64,000 bases of DNA from Pedobacter caeni (lineage in GTDB: Bacteria > Bacteroidota > Bacteroidia > Sphingobacteriales > Sphingobacteriaceae), in NCBI RefSeq assembly GCF_900129215.1, contig NZ_FQUQ01000005.1:496001-560000 (forward strand), read 5' to 3'. Positions 7,729 to 17,314 of this stretch are shown one piece after another. The position numbers and the translations under genes are program-made. The notes under the pieces are model-generated. The model was not told the DNA's origin, did no database searches, and saw only the letters and a list, made by a program, of their open reading frames with translations. How positions within the stretch are numbered: the stretch's first letter is position 1; every line of letters begins with the position of its first letter.

Positions 7729-8457
7729 ATGGCATCTTATCAGCTTACTAAAATACAGGAATATGATGGGCATGGCGGACCCACTTCCCAGGTAATGGGC
7801 GGTGACAATCATCCCAAGACCTCTACCACTCCCGGACGTTACGTGGTTGGGGCAATAGAAAAACACGTCAGTTATGGCAAATACAAAAGCTGGTCTGGCA
7901 TAGCATGGGGTACCGAAATGCGTCTTCTCGGAGATGTCGTGATGGTCAAAAAAGGAGCTTCCTGGATCAAACTCAGCGAAGTCAACTCCGATTGGGGCAC
8001 ATTTAAAGGTCGTGAAAAAGAATTGACTACCCTTATAAAAACCACCTACCAGACCTATTATCAAAAATTTATGGTACCTGATCGCTGGGTGTTTAACGAT
8101 TTCGGGCATGTCTCCGTTAAATACTACGTAGACCGGAATAAAAACTGGAAAATGGATGGCAAGGAAGGTTTTCTGGGCGATTTTATCCATACCACTCCCG
8201 GAGATGAGGCCCGTGTGGCGTTGAAACAACCCATAGTCCTTACGGAGTCGCATGGCTGTATTCATGTCAAACCTTTTGATATTGATACGCTTATCGGTAA
8301 CGGGTATATCAAAAAAGGACTTTCCATTGAAGTTCACCCTTATACGGAAATGACTGTGGCTAATAACCTGGTCAGGCCCCATGCCAGGCCTCCATATGAA
8401 GTCCATTTTTACCCCGGTGCTTTCAAAATTGCGGTATATAGGGTCAGTGAGAAATAA
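7729..8457 (+). CDS. YkuD-type L,D-transpeptidase-like protein without signal peptide
   Basis: 242 residues. The C-terminal half carries the YkuD signature: His154 in DFIHTT and SHGCIHV at 174-180, with the nucleophilic Cys at 177. Classical enzymes have SxGC(I/V)R; here the Arg position is His. L,D-transpeptidases crosslink or trim peptidoglycan stem peptides in the periplasm, yet this protein starts directly at MASYQLTK with no signal peptide or membrane segment. It may be exported by another route, act as a toxin, or have moved to a cytoplasmic substrate. It is preceded by a lipoprotein gene (4 nt) and followed by a TPR gene (7 nt). Confidence 0.68.
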   Translation: MASYQLTKIQEYDGHGGPTSQVMGGDNHPKTSTTPGRYVVGAIEKHVSYGKYKSWSGIAWGTEMRLLGDVVMVKKGASWIKLSEVNSDWGTFKGREKELTTLIKTTYQTYYQKFMVPDRWVFNDFGHVSVKYYVDRNKNWKMDGKEGFLGDFIHTTPGDEARVALKQPIVLTESHGCIHVKPFDIDTLIGNGYIKKGLSIEVHPYTEMTVANNLVRPHARPPYEVHFYPGAFKIAVYRVSEK

Positions 8458-8464
8458 TGTTCAT

Positions 8465-9364
8465 ATGGATATCGCAGATAAAAAGACCGCCAAAAATTTA
8501 GAACGTTTAATGGACGAATCTGAAGGGTATTGGGCGGAAGAAGATTATGCGGGATTTGTTCAGGCTTATCTGAAAGCCTGGGATATGCTGCCGGTTCCTA
8601 AAGAAGAATATGATGACAGTTATCACCTTGCAGAAGGACTGGCAGAAGGTTATCTTCTGCTGGGAAATCATAGCGAAGCGATGAAATGGGCTGAAATTAT
8701 GAGCCACTGTGACCTGGAAAGACTGGACGACGGTGAACGGGAGTATGTCATGGGTAAGGTCCTGTTTGAAAGTGGAGATCTGCAAAATGCAAAAGAGAAA
8801 TTTGCAGTGGCGATGACCAAATCCGCAGGTAGGGCTTTCATCAGTGGCCCTGAAAAATACACTGAACTTTTAAAAAAGAATGACCATCAGCAGCTTCAAA
8901 TAAACAACAACATAGAACAAAAACAAGGAGAGCCAGAAGAACTGGATGATGAATTGTATGAGCAGATCGAAAGCTTATCAGAAGAGGGGAATGAATTTGT
9001 AGATGAGGATGATTATGCTGCCGCATTAGAAAAGTTTAAAGAGGCGCTGGTATTGGTTCCCGAACCAAAGACCAAATGGGAAGCCGCATTCTGGCTGTAT
9101 GCAAGTATGGGTGATATGTACTTGTTTCTGGAAGATTATGAGGCCTCAGCAGATGCTTTTTATTATGCATTAAACTGCCCAGACGGTCAGGAAAGTGGCT
9201 TTGTTCATTTGCGTCTCGGTGAAGCATTATATGAGATTAATAAAAAAGAAGACGCGCTGCAACATCTTTTAAGAGCATATATGCTGGAAGGTAAGGAGCT
9301 CTTTAATGACGAAGAAGAAAAGTATTATGATTTTCTTAAGAACAATGTAGAAGGGATCGGATAA
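8465..9364 (+). CDS. TPR-repeat protein
   Basis: 299 residues from the ATG at 8465, which I prefer because it follows the transpeptidase stop by 7 nt; an upstream in-frame ATG lies inside that gene. Two blocks of tetratricopeptide-like helices (about 15-130 and 165-290) flank an acidic linker. No signal peptide. It is probably a cytoplasmic scaffold co-expressed with the transpeptidase-like protein and the Nudix hydrolase, whose ATG follows its stop directly. Confidence 0.65.
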   Translation: MDIADKKTAKNLERLMDESEGYWAEEDYAGFVQAYLKAWDMLPVPKEEYDDSYHLAEGLAEGYLLLGNHSEAMKWAEIMSHCDLERLDDGEREYVMGKVLFESGDLQNAKEKFAVAMTKSAGRAFISGPEKYTELLKKNDHQQLQINNNIEQKQGEPEELDDELYEQIESLSEEGNEFVDEDDYAAALEKFKEALVLVPEPKTKWEAAFWLYASMGDMYLFLEDYEASADAFYYALNCPDGQESGFVHLRLGEALYEINKKEDALQHLLRAYMLEGKELFNDEEEKYYDFLKNNVEGIG

Positions 9365-9823
9365 ATGGCAAAGCAAAGTGCAGGCATTCTGTTGTATCGG
9401 AAAACCACTAAGGGACTGGAGTTTTTTCTTGTGCATCCTGGTGGCCCTTACTTCCGCAACAAAGACCTTGGATGGTGGACCGTGCCCAAAGGGGAACTTT
9501 TACCTGATGAGTTGCCTTTAGATGCGGCGATCAGAGAGTTTGAGGAGGAAACCGGCTACCGCCCGGAGGGGAAGTTTATTGAACTTCAACCGATCGTGCA
9601 GAAGGGCGGTAAAGAGGTTTTTTGTTGGGCCGTTGCCGGTGATCTGGACGCAAAAAGAATTACCTGTAATACTTTTGATCTGGAATGGCCACCGAAATCA
9701 GGTAAAACCGTTGCCTTTGATGAGGTCGATAAAGCAGGCTGGTTTTGTATGGAGGAATCCGAAAAACACATCAATGAGATGCAGTTTGCTTTTATTAAAG
9801 AGCTGAATGCATTGTTGAGTTGA
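9365..9823 (+). CDS. Nudix hydrolase
   Basis: 152 residues with a perfect Nudix box, G-x5-E-x7-REUxEExGU, beginning at GELLPDE and ending at EEETGY (residues about 41-63). Members hydrolyse nucleoside diphosphates linked to another moiety, such as Ap4A, ADP-ribose or damaged dNTPs. The start SAGILLYR and the segment WTVPKGE resemble the diadenosine/DUF-type single-domain group. It abuts the TPR gene without a gap. Confidence 0.85.
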   Translation: MAKQSAGILLYRKTTKGLEFFLVHPGGPYFRNKDLGWWTVPKGELLPDELPLDAAIREFEEETGYRPEGKFIELQPIVQKGGKEVFCWAVAGDLDAKRITCNTFDLEWPPKSGKTVAFDEVDKAGWFCMEESEKHINEMQFAFIKELNALLS

Positions 9824-9859
9824 TGTCTGTATTGAAGAAAAAAATGCTTAAAATTGAAT

Positions 9860-10882
9860 ATGATCAGCAAGCGGATATGGTTAACTATAGTTATCGGATG
9901 TTTTATTATCTCGTTTGCTCATGCGCAGACGCGTATCGGTCAGCGGACCTTTAATTTTAAAGATGAACAGCGCAAGCGACCTGTGGTTACTGAACTGTGG
10001 TATCCAACCACTGATTCCCTAAATTCATCTGATCAAACCAAAACACCTTTTTTAAGAGAATTTACGGTTCGGGGCGGTAAACTCCCTGCTGATAAATTTC
10101 CTTTAATCCTCATTTCACATGGTACCGGCGGTGGCAGGCTCACCTTAGAATGGCTGGCCCAGGGACTGGCTAAAAGTGGCTTTATGGTTGCTGCGGTAGA
10201 CCATTGGGGCAATACTTTCGACAATAAAATACCTATTGAATTTGTTAAACCATGGGAACGTCCGCTGGACATCAGTTTTGCGTTGAGTTCCCTGTTGAAT
10301 GATTCAGCTGTAGGAAAAATCATTGATCGTAAAAGAATCGGAGCAGCAGGGTTTTCTTATGGTGGTTATACTGTGATCGCTCTTGCGGGCGGAGTAATAG
10401 ATTATAAGGTCCTGATCAATTATTATCAAACCACTGGTAAGGCCGAAATTGAAACACCTGAAATGCCTGGAAGTGGCAGGTTTTTGACGGATACAGCATT
10501 GTTGAAACAAATGGCGCAGGTGCCAATTTTAAAAGATCAGCGGATCAAAGCATTTTTTTCCATTTCTCCGGCACTGGGTGCAGGATTTACGAGTCCGGAG
10601 CAATTCAAAACGGTGAAGAGCCCTGTTTACTTCATAGGCGCTCATGACGATCAGCTGGCTCCGGTTAAAACCAATGCTTTTCATTATCATAAATTGATCA
10701 AAGGTTCTGGTTATTTCGAATTCCCTGGAAAAGCGGGGCATTATGTGATGCTCAATGAAGCAAATGAATATGTTCAAAAAGATGCACCTTTATTCTTTAC
10801 GGATGCTCCGGGAGTAAACAGGAAAGAGGTTCACCTCAAAGTAAGTGCGCTGGCCATCTCTTTCTTTCAAAAGAGCCTGTAA
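9860..10882 (+). CDS. Secreted alpha/beta hydrolase (dienelactone hydrolase/PAF-acetylhydrolase type)
   Basis: 340 residues from the ATG at 9860 (a TTG two codons earlier is also possible). A signal peptide ends at SFAHAQ. The catalytic triad is visible: Ser166 in GFSYGG, Asp near 263-264 in AHDDQ, and His294 in AGHYVM. The oxyanion segment SHGTGGGR is at 86-93. Members cleave esters or act as peptidases on small substrates in the periplasm. The natural substrate is not evident. Confidence 0.78.
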   Translation: MISKRIWLTIVIGCFIISFAHAQTRIGQRTFNFKDEQRKRPVVTELWYPTTDSLNSSDQTKTPFLREFTVRGGKLPADKFPLILISHGTGGGRLTLEWLAQGLAKSGFMVAAVDHWGNTFDNKIPIEFVKPWERPLDISFALSSLLNDSAVGKIIDRKRIGAAGFSYGGYTVIALAGGVIDYKVLINYYQTTGKAEIETPEMPGSGRFLTDTALLKQMAQVPILKDQRIKAFFSISPALGAGFTSPEQFKTVKSPVYFIGAHDDQLAPVKTNAFHYHKLIKGSGYFEFPGKAGHYVMLNEANEYVQKDAPLFFTDAPGVNRKEVHLKVSALAISFFQKSL

Positions 10883-10891
10883 TTCGCTGTT

Positions 10892-11071
10892 TTATATTTC
10901 AATGATCAGCTCCTTATTATAGCCGTTATATTTTTCATTAATATATCCGTGTGGATTACAGATTAATTCTGTCTGGTCGATGGTATACCTTGTCCTAGGA
11001 AACATAAGTCGCTGAAGTATTGTGTCAGCATTGGCCTTAACGCTGAATGTTTTGCCAAAATAACTGAACAT
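10892..11071 (-). pseudogene. C-terminal remnant of a metallophosphoesterase gene
   Basis: An open stretch of 59 codons on the minus strand ends in ICNPHGYINEKYNGYNKEL then IIEI. The NPxGY motif and the Asn/Lys-rich end match the C-terminal tail of calcineurin-like phosphoesterases (usually xRVVCNPRGY...FDPxxVIEI). The metal-binding N-terminal two thirds are absent and a TGA lies upstream in frame. The rest of this 255-nt gap holds nothing I recognise. Confidence 0.55.
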
Positions 11072-11137
11072 GCAGTACCTGTAAATCGGGATTTTTAATC
11101 AACCAAATATTTTCTTTGATTAACCTGAAACCCTAAG

Positions 11138-12235
11138 ATGCTTAAAACTGAGATATTACAAAGCAGACCTCATTTTGTGGTCCTTGATGGATTGCGTGGA
11201 ACAGCAGCTATTGCCATAGTCGTTTTTCATTTTATGGAAATGATCTATACAGATTATAGCCTCAATTTTATTGGCCACGGTTTTCTGGCGGTAGACTTCT
11301 TCTTTTGTCTTTCAGGTTTTGTAATCGGGTATGCTTACGATGGGAGAATAAAAGAGATTGGCGTATGGGAGTTTTTCAAATCAAGACTAATCAGATTGCA
11401 TCCATTGGTGATTTTTGGTTCAATAATCGGACTGATTACCTTCCTGTTTAATCCCTTTACCGGAGGATCTGTAGATTATAGCCCGGTAAAAATGGTGATG
11501 GTTTTCATTTCCTCTATGGTTCTGATTCCTTATCCGGTAATTGAAGAGCGTGGCTTTGCTCTATTTGCATTAAACTCGCCCTCATGGTCCTTGTTTTTTG
11601 AATACATTGCCAATATCATTTATGCCTTTTTCTTATTCAGGACGGGTAAAAAAGCCTTGCTTGTTTTAACGATCCTGGCTGCTGTATTTCTCCTTTACAT
11701 TGGGCATCAATCAGGGACTTTAATTGGGGGATGGGATGGAAAAAGCATCATAGATGGTTGGGCAAGAATTGCCTATTCTTTTCTGGCGGGATTATTGGTT
11801 TACCGTTTGGGCTGGATTTTTAAAACCAAATTGGGATTTGTTGGTCTTTCGATACTCATCATCTTTTCTTTTATGATGCCATATCTGAAGTTCAACTGGT
11901 TGCTGGAATGTCTGGTCGTTATTTTCTTTTATCCACTGATCATCACTTTAGGGGCAGGAGCAACTTTAACAAAAGGTCTGAAGAAACTATGCGTGTTTTT
12001 TGGAAAGATTTCTTATCCGTTATATATGTCACATATTCCTTTCATCTGGTGGTTTGGTGATTATATGAAAATCAATAAGCCAACTGTTCCGGAGCTGGCT
12101 ATAATTATCTCTGTATCCACACTTTTGTTGATAGGTTTCGCTTACCTGGTAATGGTCGTGATCGATATTCCAATCAGGACATTCCTTAACAAAAAAAGAA
12201 AGGAGAGTCTCAGCAGGGAATCCACCAGTAGCTAA
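11138..12235 (+). CDS. Acyltransferase 3 (OafA/YrhL-like) membrane protein
   Basis: 365 residues with about ten transmembrane segments. The N-terminal signature VLDGLRGTAAIAIVVFHF (15-32) supplies the conserved Arg and His of the family, and the CLSGFVIGYAY segment near 59-69 is typical. These inner-membrane enzymes O-acetylate or acylate surface glycans, lipids or small molecules. No glycan gene cluster is adjacent, so the acceptor is unknown. It converges with the histidine kinase 9 nt downstream. Confidence 0.85.
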   Translation: MLKTEILQSRPHFVVLDGLRGTAAIAIVVFHFMEMIYTDYSLNFIGHGFLAVDFFFCLSGFVIGYAYDGRIKEIGVWEFFKSRLIRLHPLVIFGSIIGLITFLFNPFTGGSVDYSPVKMVMVFISSMVLIPYPVIEERGFALFALNSPSWSLFFEYIANIIYAFFLFRTGKKALLVLTILAAVFLLYIGHQSGTLIGGWDGKSIIDGWARIAYSFLAGLLVYRLGWIFKTKLGFVGLSILIIFSFMMPYLKFNWLLECLVVIFFYPLIITLGAGATLTKGLKKLCVFFGKISYPLYMSHIPFIWWFGDYMKINKPTVPELAIIISVSTLLLIGFAYLVMVVIDIPIRTFLNKKRKESLSRESTSS

Positions 12236-12244
12236 GTTTTATCC

Positions 12245-14197
12245 TTAAACATCCAGTTCAATATTGACTGAAGTTCCTTCACCCATTACAGATCTGATGT
12301 CCAGTTTGCCTTTAACATAATTTACCCGGTTATAAATGTTATTCAGGCCAATTCCTTTCGTCTTTTGGGTTGCATCTGTGTCAAATCCTTTTCCATTGTC
12401 CTCTACGGTGATCAGGAATTTCTGATCATCCTGAATGCACTGTACAAGGATTTCTGTTGCTTCACTATGACGGATTGCATTCGAAAGCAATTCCTGTATA
12501 ATTCTGTAAATGTTTACCTGCGAAGCAAGGGTTAGCGATTTGCTGATGCCGTTGGCCAGAAATGCGATCTTTCTTTTATCGTCAGACAATGAGCTGCACA
12601 AATCTTGTAATGCTGTTTCCAAACCGGACCTTAACAAGCTCTCTGGCATCATGTTTCGGGCAATACGTCTCAATTCTTCTATGGAATCGTCCAGGTGAAT
12701 GATCACTTCATTGATGATAGGTGTTTCAGGTTTACGCTCACTGGAAAGTTTGAACTTAATGCCCGATAGGGTTCCTCCAAGTCCGTCGTGGAGGTCGCGG
12801 GCCAAACGTGTCCGTTCTCTTTCTTCACCTTCAAGCATCGCCCTGGCCAGCTTGAGTTCCTGTTCTTGTTCTATTTCTCTGAATTGCTGTGCTGCGCGCT
12901 TTTTACTGTTTCGATAAAAATACACCAAAAATGCGATGACGAGTAAGAGCACGCCAGTGCCTATGGCCCAAAGCAGGTTGAGTAAACGCTGGTTTTTGTT
13001 TTTCAATAAGGCCTGCTGTTTTTCTGCCTGCAGGAGGGTGATCTGTTTCTCTTTTTCCGAGGTCTGGTATTTGGTCTCCAGATCATGGACTTCTCTTACC
13101 GTTTGTTCCAGCTTTACGCTATCGCCGTAAGTTGAATATTTTTTCAGGTACTGATAAGCGGTTTTATGGTCTCCCAAAAGTTCGGAAAAATACGCTACAT
13201 CTTTTGATCCGCTGAGAATCATATCCCCATGCTGATCTTCAATACCCAATTTATAGGTGCCCATTGCTGCATCCCTTGCCTGACGATAGTCTTTCCGGGT
13301 TAGCGCAACAATGTTTTTTGCAAAATAAATATCGTATTGATTGGTTCTGCTTCCAAATTCTTTTAGTTCTTTCTCTGCGTTAGAAAGCATCTGGTCAGCC
13401 TCTTTAGGTTTGCCTGATCGGGCAAAATAACAGGCCTGATACGCGTAGTATCTGGCTGTAAATGGGGTAGGGAGTGCAATTTCATCGATACACTTCTTCG
13501 TTTTGATCAGATATTCGCCCATTCTGCTGATGCTGTCCATTCTGTACATCAATATTGCTCCGGTGAGATAGGGCGATAATTTTGCTTCCGGTTTTTTCTC
13601 TTTCTGCTCCGCGATTTCAACAGCTTTGAGCATGTATGGATAGGACTTGCTGTATTCTCCAAGGTTACTAAAACAGGAGGCGATGTTCTGGATCGTCACC
13701 TCGTATGCCCAAACCTCCTTCGTTTTTTCGAGCCTTGGCAGATTGGAGATTAACAATTCGGCCGACTTTTTTATAAACCCACTATTTGCATAGGCTGATG
13801 ACAGGTTATTCGTTGCGTAGATCACTAATTTTAATGACTCCAGGTCGGTTTGATTTTTTAACCGGGACAGTACCCTCTTGTTGTAAAATATACAACTATC
13901 CGTATGCATTAAGACGGTATTTATATAACCTAAAATCTGATCCGTGTAGGCTTTATGGTATATGGATGGAGTGCGTTTTGCCATGGCAAGGGATTTATAG
14001 GCAAAAGCATAGGCATTGACAGAGTCTCTTTGCATCAGATAGGCTTTGACCATCTTATTCTGAGTGGAAATCCGGGCAGTATCCGTTTTTGCCGCTTTCA
14101 GAACTTTGGTCAGGCTATCGATTTTGCCGGGCCCCTGGGCATAAACAAGGGGCTGGAAACTTGCAAAAAAAGCGATCAGAAAAATAATCCTTTTCAT
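12245..14197 (-). CDS. TPR-sensor histidine kinase, NarL/HisKA_3 class
   Basis: 650 residues: signal peptide ending at LVYAQ (21), periplasmic TPR array to about 390, one transmembrane helix near 405-428, a coiled-coil linker, then HisKA_3 with the phospho-accepting His470 in RDLHDGLGG. The ATPase domain has the N box NAIRHS near 574-579, DNGKGFD near 600-606 and KGIGLNN near 614-620. Such kinases normally phosphorylate a LuxR-type response regulator. None is encoded next to it, so it is an orphan here. It is divergent from the Crp-type regulator. Confidence 0.88.
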   Translation of the reverse strand: MKRIIFLIAFFASFQPLVYAQGPGKIDSLTKVLKAAKTDTARISTQNKMVKAYLMQRDSVNAYAFAYKSLAMAKRTPSIYHKAYTDQILGYINTVLMHTDSCIFYNKRVLSRLKNQTDLESLKLVIYATNNLSSAYANSGFIKKSAELLISNLPRLEKTKEVWAYEVTIQNIASCFSNLGEYSKSYPYMLKAVEIAEQKEKKPEAKLSPYLTGAILMYRMDSISRMGEYLIKTKKCIDEIALPTPFTARYYAYQACYFARSGKPKEADQMLSNAEKELKEFGSRTNQYDIYFAKNIVALTRKDYRQARDAAMGTYKLGIEDQHGDMILSGSKDVAYFSELLGDHKTAYQYLKKYSTYGDSVKLEQTVREVHDLETKYQTSEKEKQITLLQAEKQQALLKNKNQRLLNLLWAIGTGVLLLVIAFLVYFYRNSKKRAAQQFREIEQEQELKLARAMLEGEERERTRLARDLHDGLGGTLSGIKFKLSSERKPETPIINEVIIHLDDSIEELRRIARNMMPESLLRSGLETALQDLCSSLSDDKRKIAFLANGISKSLTLASQVNIYRIIQELLSNAIRHSEATEILVQCIQDDQKFLITVEDNGKGFDTDATQKTKGIGLNNIYNRVNYVKGKLDIRSVMGEGTSVNIELDV

Positions 14198-14326
14198 TCT
14201 ATTGGTTAAATGTTTGTGGTCAGGGGTTGTTACTCCCTACAGGACTGCAAGATAGCGAAAAAGAAATTTCTCTCCATTTACCGCATAAAATTGATTATTT
14301 TGCAGGTACACCTATTTATATAAAAC

Positions 14327-14926
14327 ATGCGCTTACTCACAGAAATCGAAAAAGTGATTCCTATTTCCATGGAAATGGAATCAGCCCTCCGAAAGAAGTT
14401 TGTCAAACGGAACGTTTTCAGAACAGAAAGTTTACATCAAACCGGAAAGATCGCCAGAGCGTTGTTCTTTATAGAAGAAGGGCTGATCCGCATTTTTTAC
14501 CACAATAGTTCCGGCAAAGACATTACCTATGGCTTTTATACCGAAGGGGACTTTATCACCATCCCGGAGAGTTTTTACACACAATCTCCTTCCAAATACC
14601 ATATGGAAATGCTGGAAGACGGAGAGATTTACGAGGTTTCTTGCACCGATCTGAATCAGCTGTTCAGTGATTTCCCGGAGATGCAAAAGTTCGAAAATAA
14701 AACCCTGCAAAGCTTTTTATTAAAGGCCAGTGAGCGCATCGTTGCCCTTCAGTTTCTAAGTGCCGAAGAAAGGTACGATACCCTGATGGAAGCACAACCG
14801 AGCATCATCGGGAGAGCACCCCTGGGAACCATTGCTTCTTACCTTGGCATCACTCAGGAAACCCTGAGCAGGATCAGAAATAAGAAAAAAATGCTTTTTG
14901 ATCCAGATCAAAAGGAAATTGCCTAA
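14327..14926 (+). CDS. Crp/Fnr-family transcription regulator
   Basis: 199 residues. The N-terminal cNMP-binding-like jelly roll (about 20-120) is followed by a C-terminal helix-turn-helix, LGTIASYLGITQETLSRIRNK. No Fnr-type cysteine cluster is present, and the phosphate-binding cassette of cAMP receptors is not evident. It lies 38 nt before the TolC gene on the same strand and probably controls that export operon in response to a small molecule or stress. Confidence 0.82.
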   Translation: MRLLTEIEKVIPISMEMESALRKKFVKRNVFRTESLHQTGKIARALFFIEEGLIRIFYHNSSGKDITYGFYTEGDFITIPESFYTQSPSKYHMEMLEDGEIYEVSCTDLNQLFSDFPEMQKFENKTLQSFLLKASERIVALQFLSAEERYDTLMEAQPSIIGRAPLGTIASYLGITQETLSRIRNKKKMLFDPDQKEIA

Positions 14927-14964
14927 TTAACCAGACCTTTGCCCCTTCATAAAATTCTTGTGTA

Positions 14965-16353
14965 ATGAAAGCTTTTTTAAAACACATTTTTGTACTCATT
15001 ATCGGATCTTCTCCTTTAATTCTGCATGCACAGCAATCTGGTCCTCCGGGATTAACAGAGCTGATCGACAGTGCGCTGAATAAGGATCATATGCTTGCCA
15101 ATAAGCGGCTGGATATAGAATTCTCGAAAATAGACCGGAAGAAACTATCAGAAGTATACCTGCCCAATGCAGATCTGTCTGGTAAATATGCCTATCTCGC
15201 CAATGGTGTTAATCTGGGATTACCAGGAACGTCTTTGTTCGACCTGATCAGTATTCCTGAAATCAATTCAGGATTTACTTCCAATGCAAACCTTTTTAAA
15301 GCAGACCTCCACCTGAGTAGTGTCTTGTATGCCGGAGGAAAAGTATCGGCATTGAAGAGTGCAGTAGATGCGAAAACAAAAGCACAGACCGCTTTGATGG
15401 AGAAAGACCGTCAGCAGATCATTACCGAAATCTCTAAAGCTTACGATCAGCTGGCCTTGCTCAGACAAGTGAAACTCCTGCTGGACAAAAGCCGGGATCG
15501 TTACGAAATCAATAAGAAAACTGCTGATAAAGCCCTGAATTATGGGTTGATCACCAAATACGAACATCAGAAAGTAGAAGTGGCACAAGCTACACTTGCT
15601 TCTAAAATACAGGAGTACGAAGGAAAAAGAAACCTTTTATTGCATCAGCTGGAAATGCTTACGGGAATCAGTCTGGAAAGATTAGGCCTGATCGAAAATG
15701 AACTTTCTCCTGTTAAAACCGTTAATGCCCAGGAAAGCATAGAAAACAGACCGGAATTCAGCGCCCTTTCTGCTGCGATAGAAGCACAGGGCTTTAAGCT
15801 GAAAGCGGCACAAACCTGGTGGAAACCGAAAGTACAAGCTGCGGCATCGTTGGGCTATTTAAACCTGTTCGATGTAAATATGAAAGGAAAGCATGATCTG
15901 CCTGTGATCGGAAGGTTCAGCAGTCATACAAACAAGATAGAGGTGGCACCAAACTTCACGGTAGGTGTTGGCTTTAAATGGGATATTTTTGACGGAAACA
16001 AAGGGAAGCGTGAAGTTCAGCAGGCGAGGATAGAGGTGAAGAAAGCGGAAAATGAAAAAGCCGAAGCTGAAGAAAAGCTGAAACTGAACCTGATCAAAAC
16101 ACAAACAGATTACAACAATTCCAATTCGGAACTGGTGGTCAGACAAAAACAAATGAAGATGGCCGAAAATGCCTTAACACAAGCCGGCAAAGAGTTCAAA
16201 ACCGGATTGATCAAAGCAGCAGACCTGATTGGTGCAGAAAGCGATTTCCAGAGTGCTGCACTGGATTATCTTCAGGCGGTCTTTAACCAGCGCCGCAATG
16301 CAATAGAGTTATTAAAAGCTACAGGTAGCCTGAACCGTTCTACCATTCAATAA
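14965..16353 (+). CDS. TolC-family outer-membrane efflux protein
   Basis: 462 residues with a signal peptide ending at LILHAQ (23). The two long coiled-coil repeats of the TolC fold are visible, for example around the AEAEEKLKLNLIKTQTDYNN stretch in the second half, with a YAGGKVSALKSAV segment in the first. It forms the trimeric outer-membrane channel for the adaptor and permease genes that follow at 8 and 2 nt. Confidence 0.88.
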   Translation: MKAFLKHIFVLIIGSSPLILHAQQSGPPGLTELIDSALNKDHMLANKRLDIEFSKIDRKKLSEVYLPNADLSGKYAYLANGVNLGLPGTSLFDLISIPEINSGFTSNANLFKADLHLSSVLYAGGKVSALKSAVDAKTKAQTALMEKDRQQIITEISKAYDQLALLRQVKLLLDKSRDRYEINKKTADKALNYGLITKYEHQKVEVAQATLASKIQEYEGKRNLLLHQLEMLTGISLERLGLIENELSPVKTVNAQESIENRPEFSALSAAIEAQGFKLKAAQTWWKPKVQAAASLGYLNLFDVNMKGKHDLPVIGRFSSHTNKIEVAPNFTVGVGFKWDIFDGNKGKREVQQARIEVKKAENEKAEAEEKLKLNLIKTQTDYNNSNSELVVRQKQMKMAENALTQAGKEFKTGLIKAADLIGAESDFQSAALDYLQAVFNQRRNAIELLKATGSLNRSTIQ

Positions 16354-16361
16354 AGAAACCT

Positions 16362-17312
16362 ATGATGAACACTTCATTCAAAAGCGTATTATTTGTACTT
16401 GTCCTTGCAGCATCTGCCTGCTCGAAGCCCGAAAAAAGTACAGAAGGTAAGATTAAGCGCGAAACCCTGGCCTTTGCGCCAAAGGTGACCGGGCGTGTTT
16501 TAAAGATCTATGTGAAAGAAGGCGATTTTGTAAAGGAAGGGGATACTTTGGCGATGCTGGATGTGCCCGAAGTAAATGCAAAACTTTCCCAGGCAAAAGG
16601 AGCGGTTAAGGCCGCCGGAGCACAACGCGATATGGCCAAAAACGGGGCAACAGAAAACCAGCTGAAACAACTCCGTGCCAAGAGATCAGGCATCACCGAA
16701 CAGTTTAAATTTGCAGAGAAATCTTTCAGCAGGGCGAAAGCCATGTTTGCGGATAGCATGATGACCCCACAGGCATTTGACGAAGCTACAGCAAAATATA
16801 ATGGCGCCAAGGCACAACTTACTGCCGTAAATGCGGAATATAACGAGGCCGAAAAAGGTGTGCGCATCGAAACGCGGACCGCAACTCAGGGACAGGCAGA
16901 ACAGGCTTTAGGCGTGTTACAGGAAGTAGAAGTGGCCTTATCTGAAAGGTATATCATTGCGACGAATGACATGCAGGTCGAAACGATCAGTCTCCGCGTA
17001 GGCGAGCTGGCTACCGCAGGTTATCCTTTGTTCAATGGCTATCTGCCGGCAACTACCTATTTCAGGTTTACCATTCCTGAAAGTAAAATCGCTGCCTACA
17101 AAAAAGGCGAAGCGATCGAGGTGACGGTGATCTACAACAAAGAAAAACTAAAAGGAAAAATACAAACGGTTAAACAGCTGACACGTTACGCTGATATCAC
17201 CGCTGCTTATCCTGATTATGATGTGGAAGAAGGGGTTTATGAAGTGAAAATCATCCCAGACGATCAACAGGCTGCGGAGAAATTACTGGTCAACGCCACC
17301 ATAATTCTATAA
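16362..17312 (+). CDS. HlyD/RND-type periplasmic adaptor, lipoprotein
   Basis: 316 residues. The lipobox AASAC places the lipidated Cys at residue 20. The biotinyl-lipoyl-like half motif VTGRVLKIYVKEGDFVKEGD (44-63) is followed by a helical hairpin and a beta-barrel region. It connects the ABC-2 permease to the TolC channel. ATG codons at 16362 and 16365 are both possible starts. Confidence 0.87.
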   Translation: MMNTSFKSVLFVLVLAASACSKPEKSTEGKIKRETLAFAPKVTGRVLKIYVKEGDFVKEGDTLAMLDVPEVNAKLSQAKGAVKAAGAQRDMAKNGATENQLKQLRAKRSGITEQFKFAEKSFSRAKAMFADSMMTPQAFDEATAKYNGAKAQLTAVNAEYNEAEKGVRIETRTATQGQAEQALGVLQEVEVALSERYIIATNDMQVETISLRVGELATAGYPLFNGYLPATTYFRFTIPESKIAAYKKGEAIEVTVIYNKEKLKGKIQTVKQLTRYADITAAYPDYDVEEGVYEVKIIPDDQQAAEKLLVNATIIL

Positions 17313-17314
17313 TT

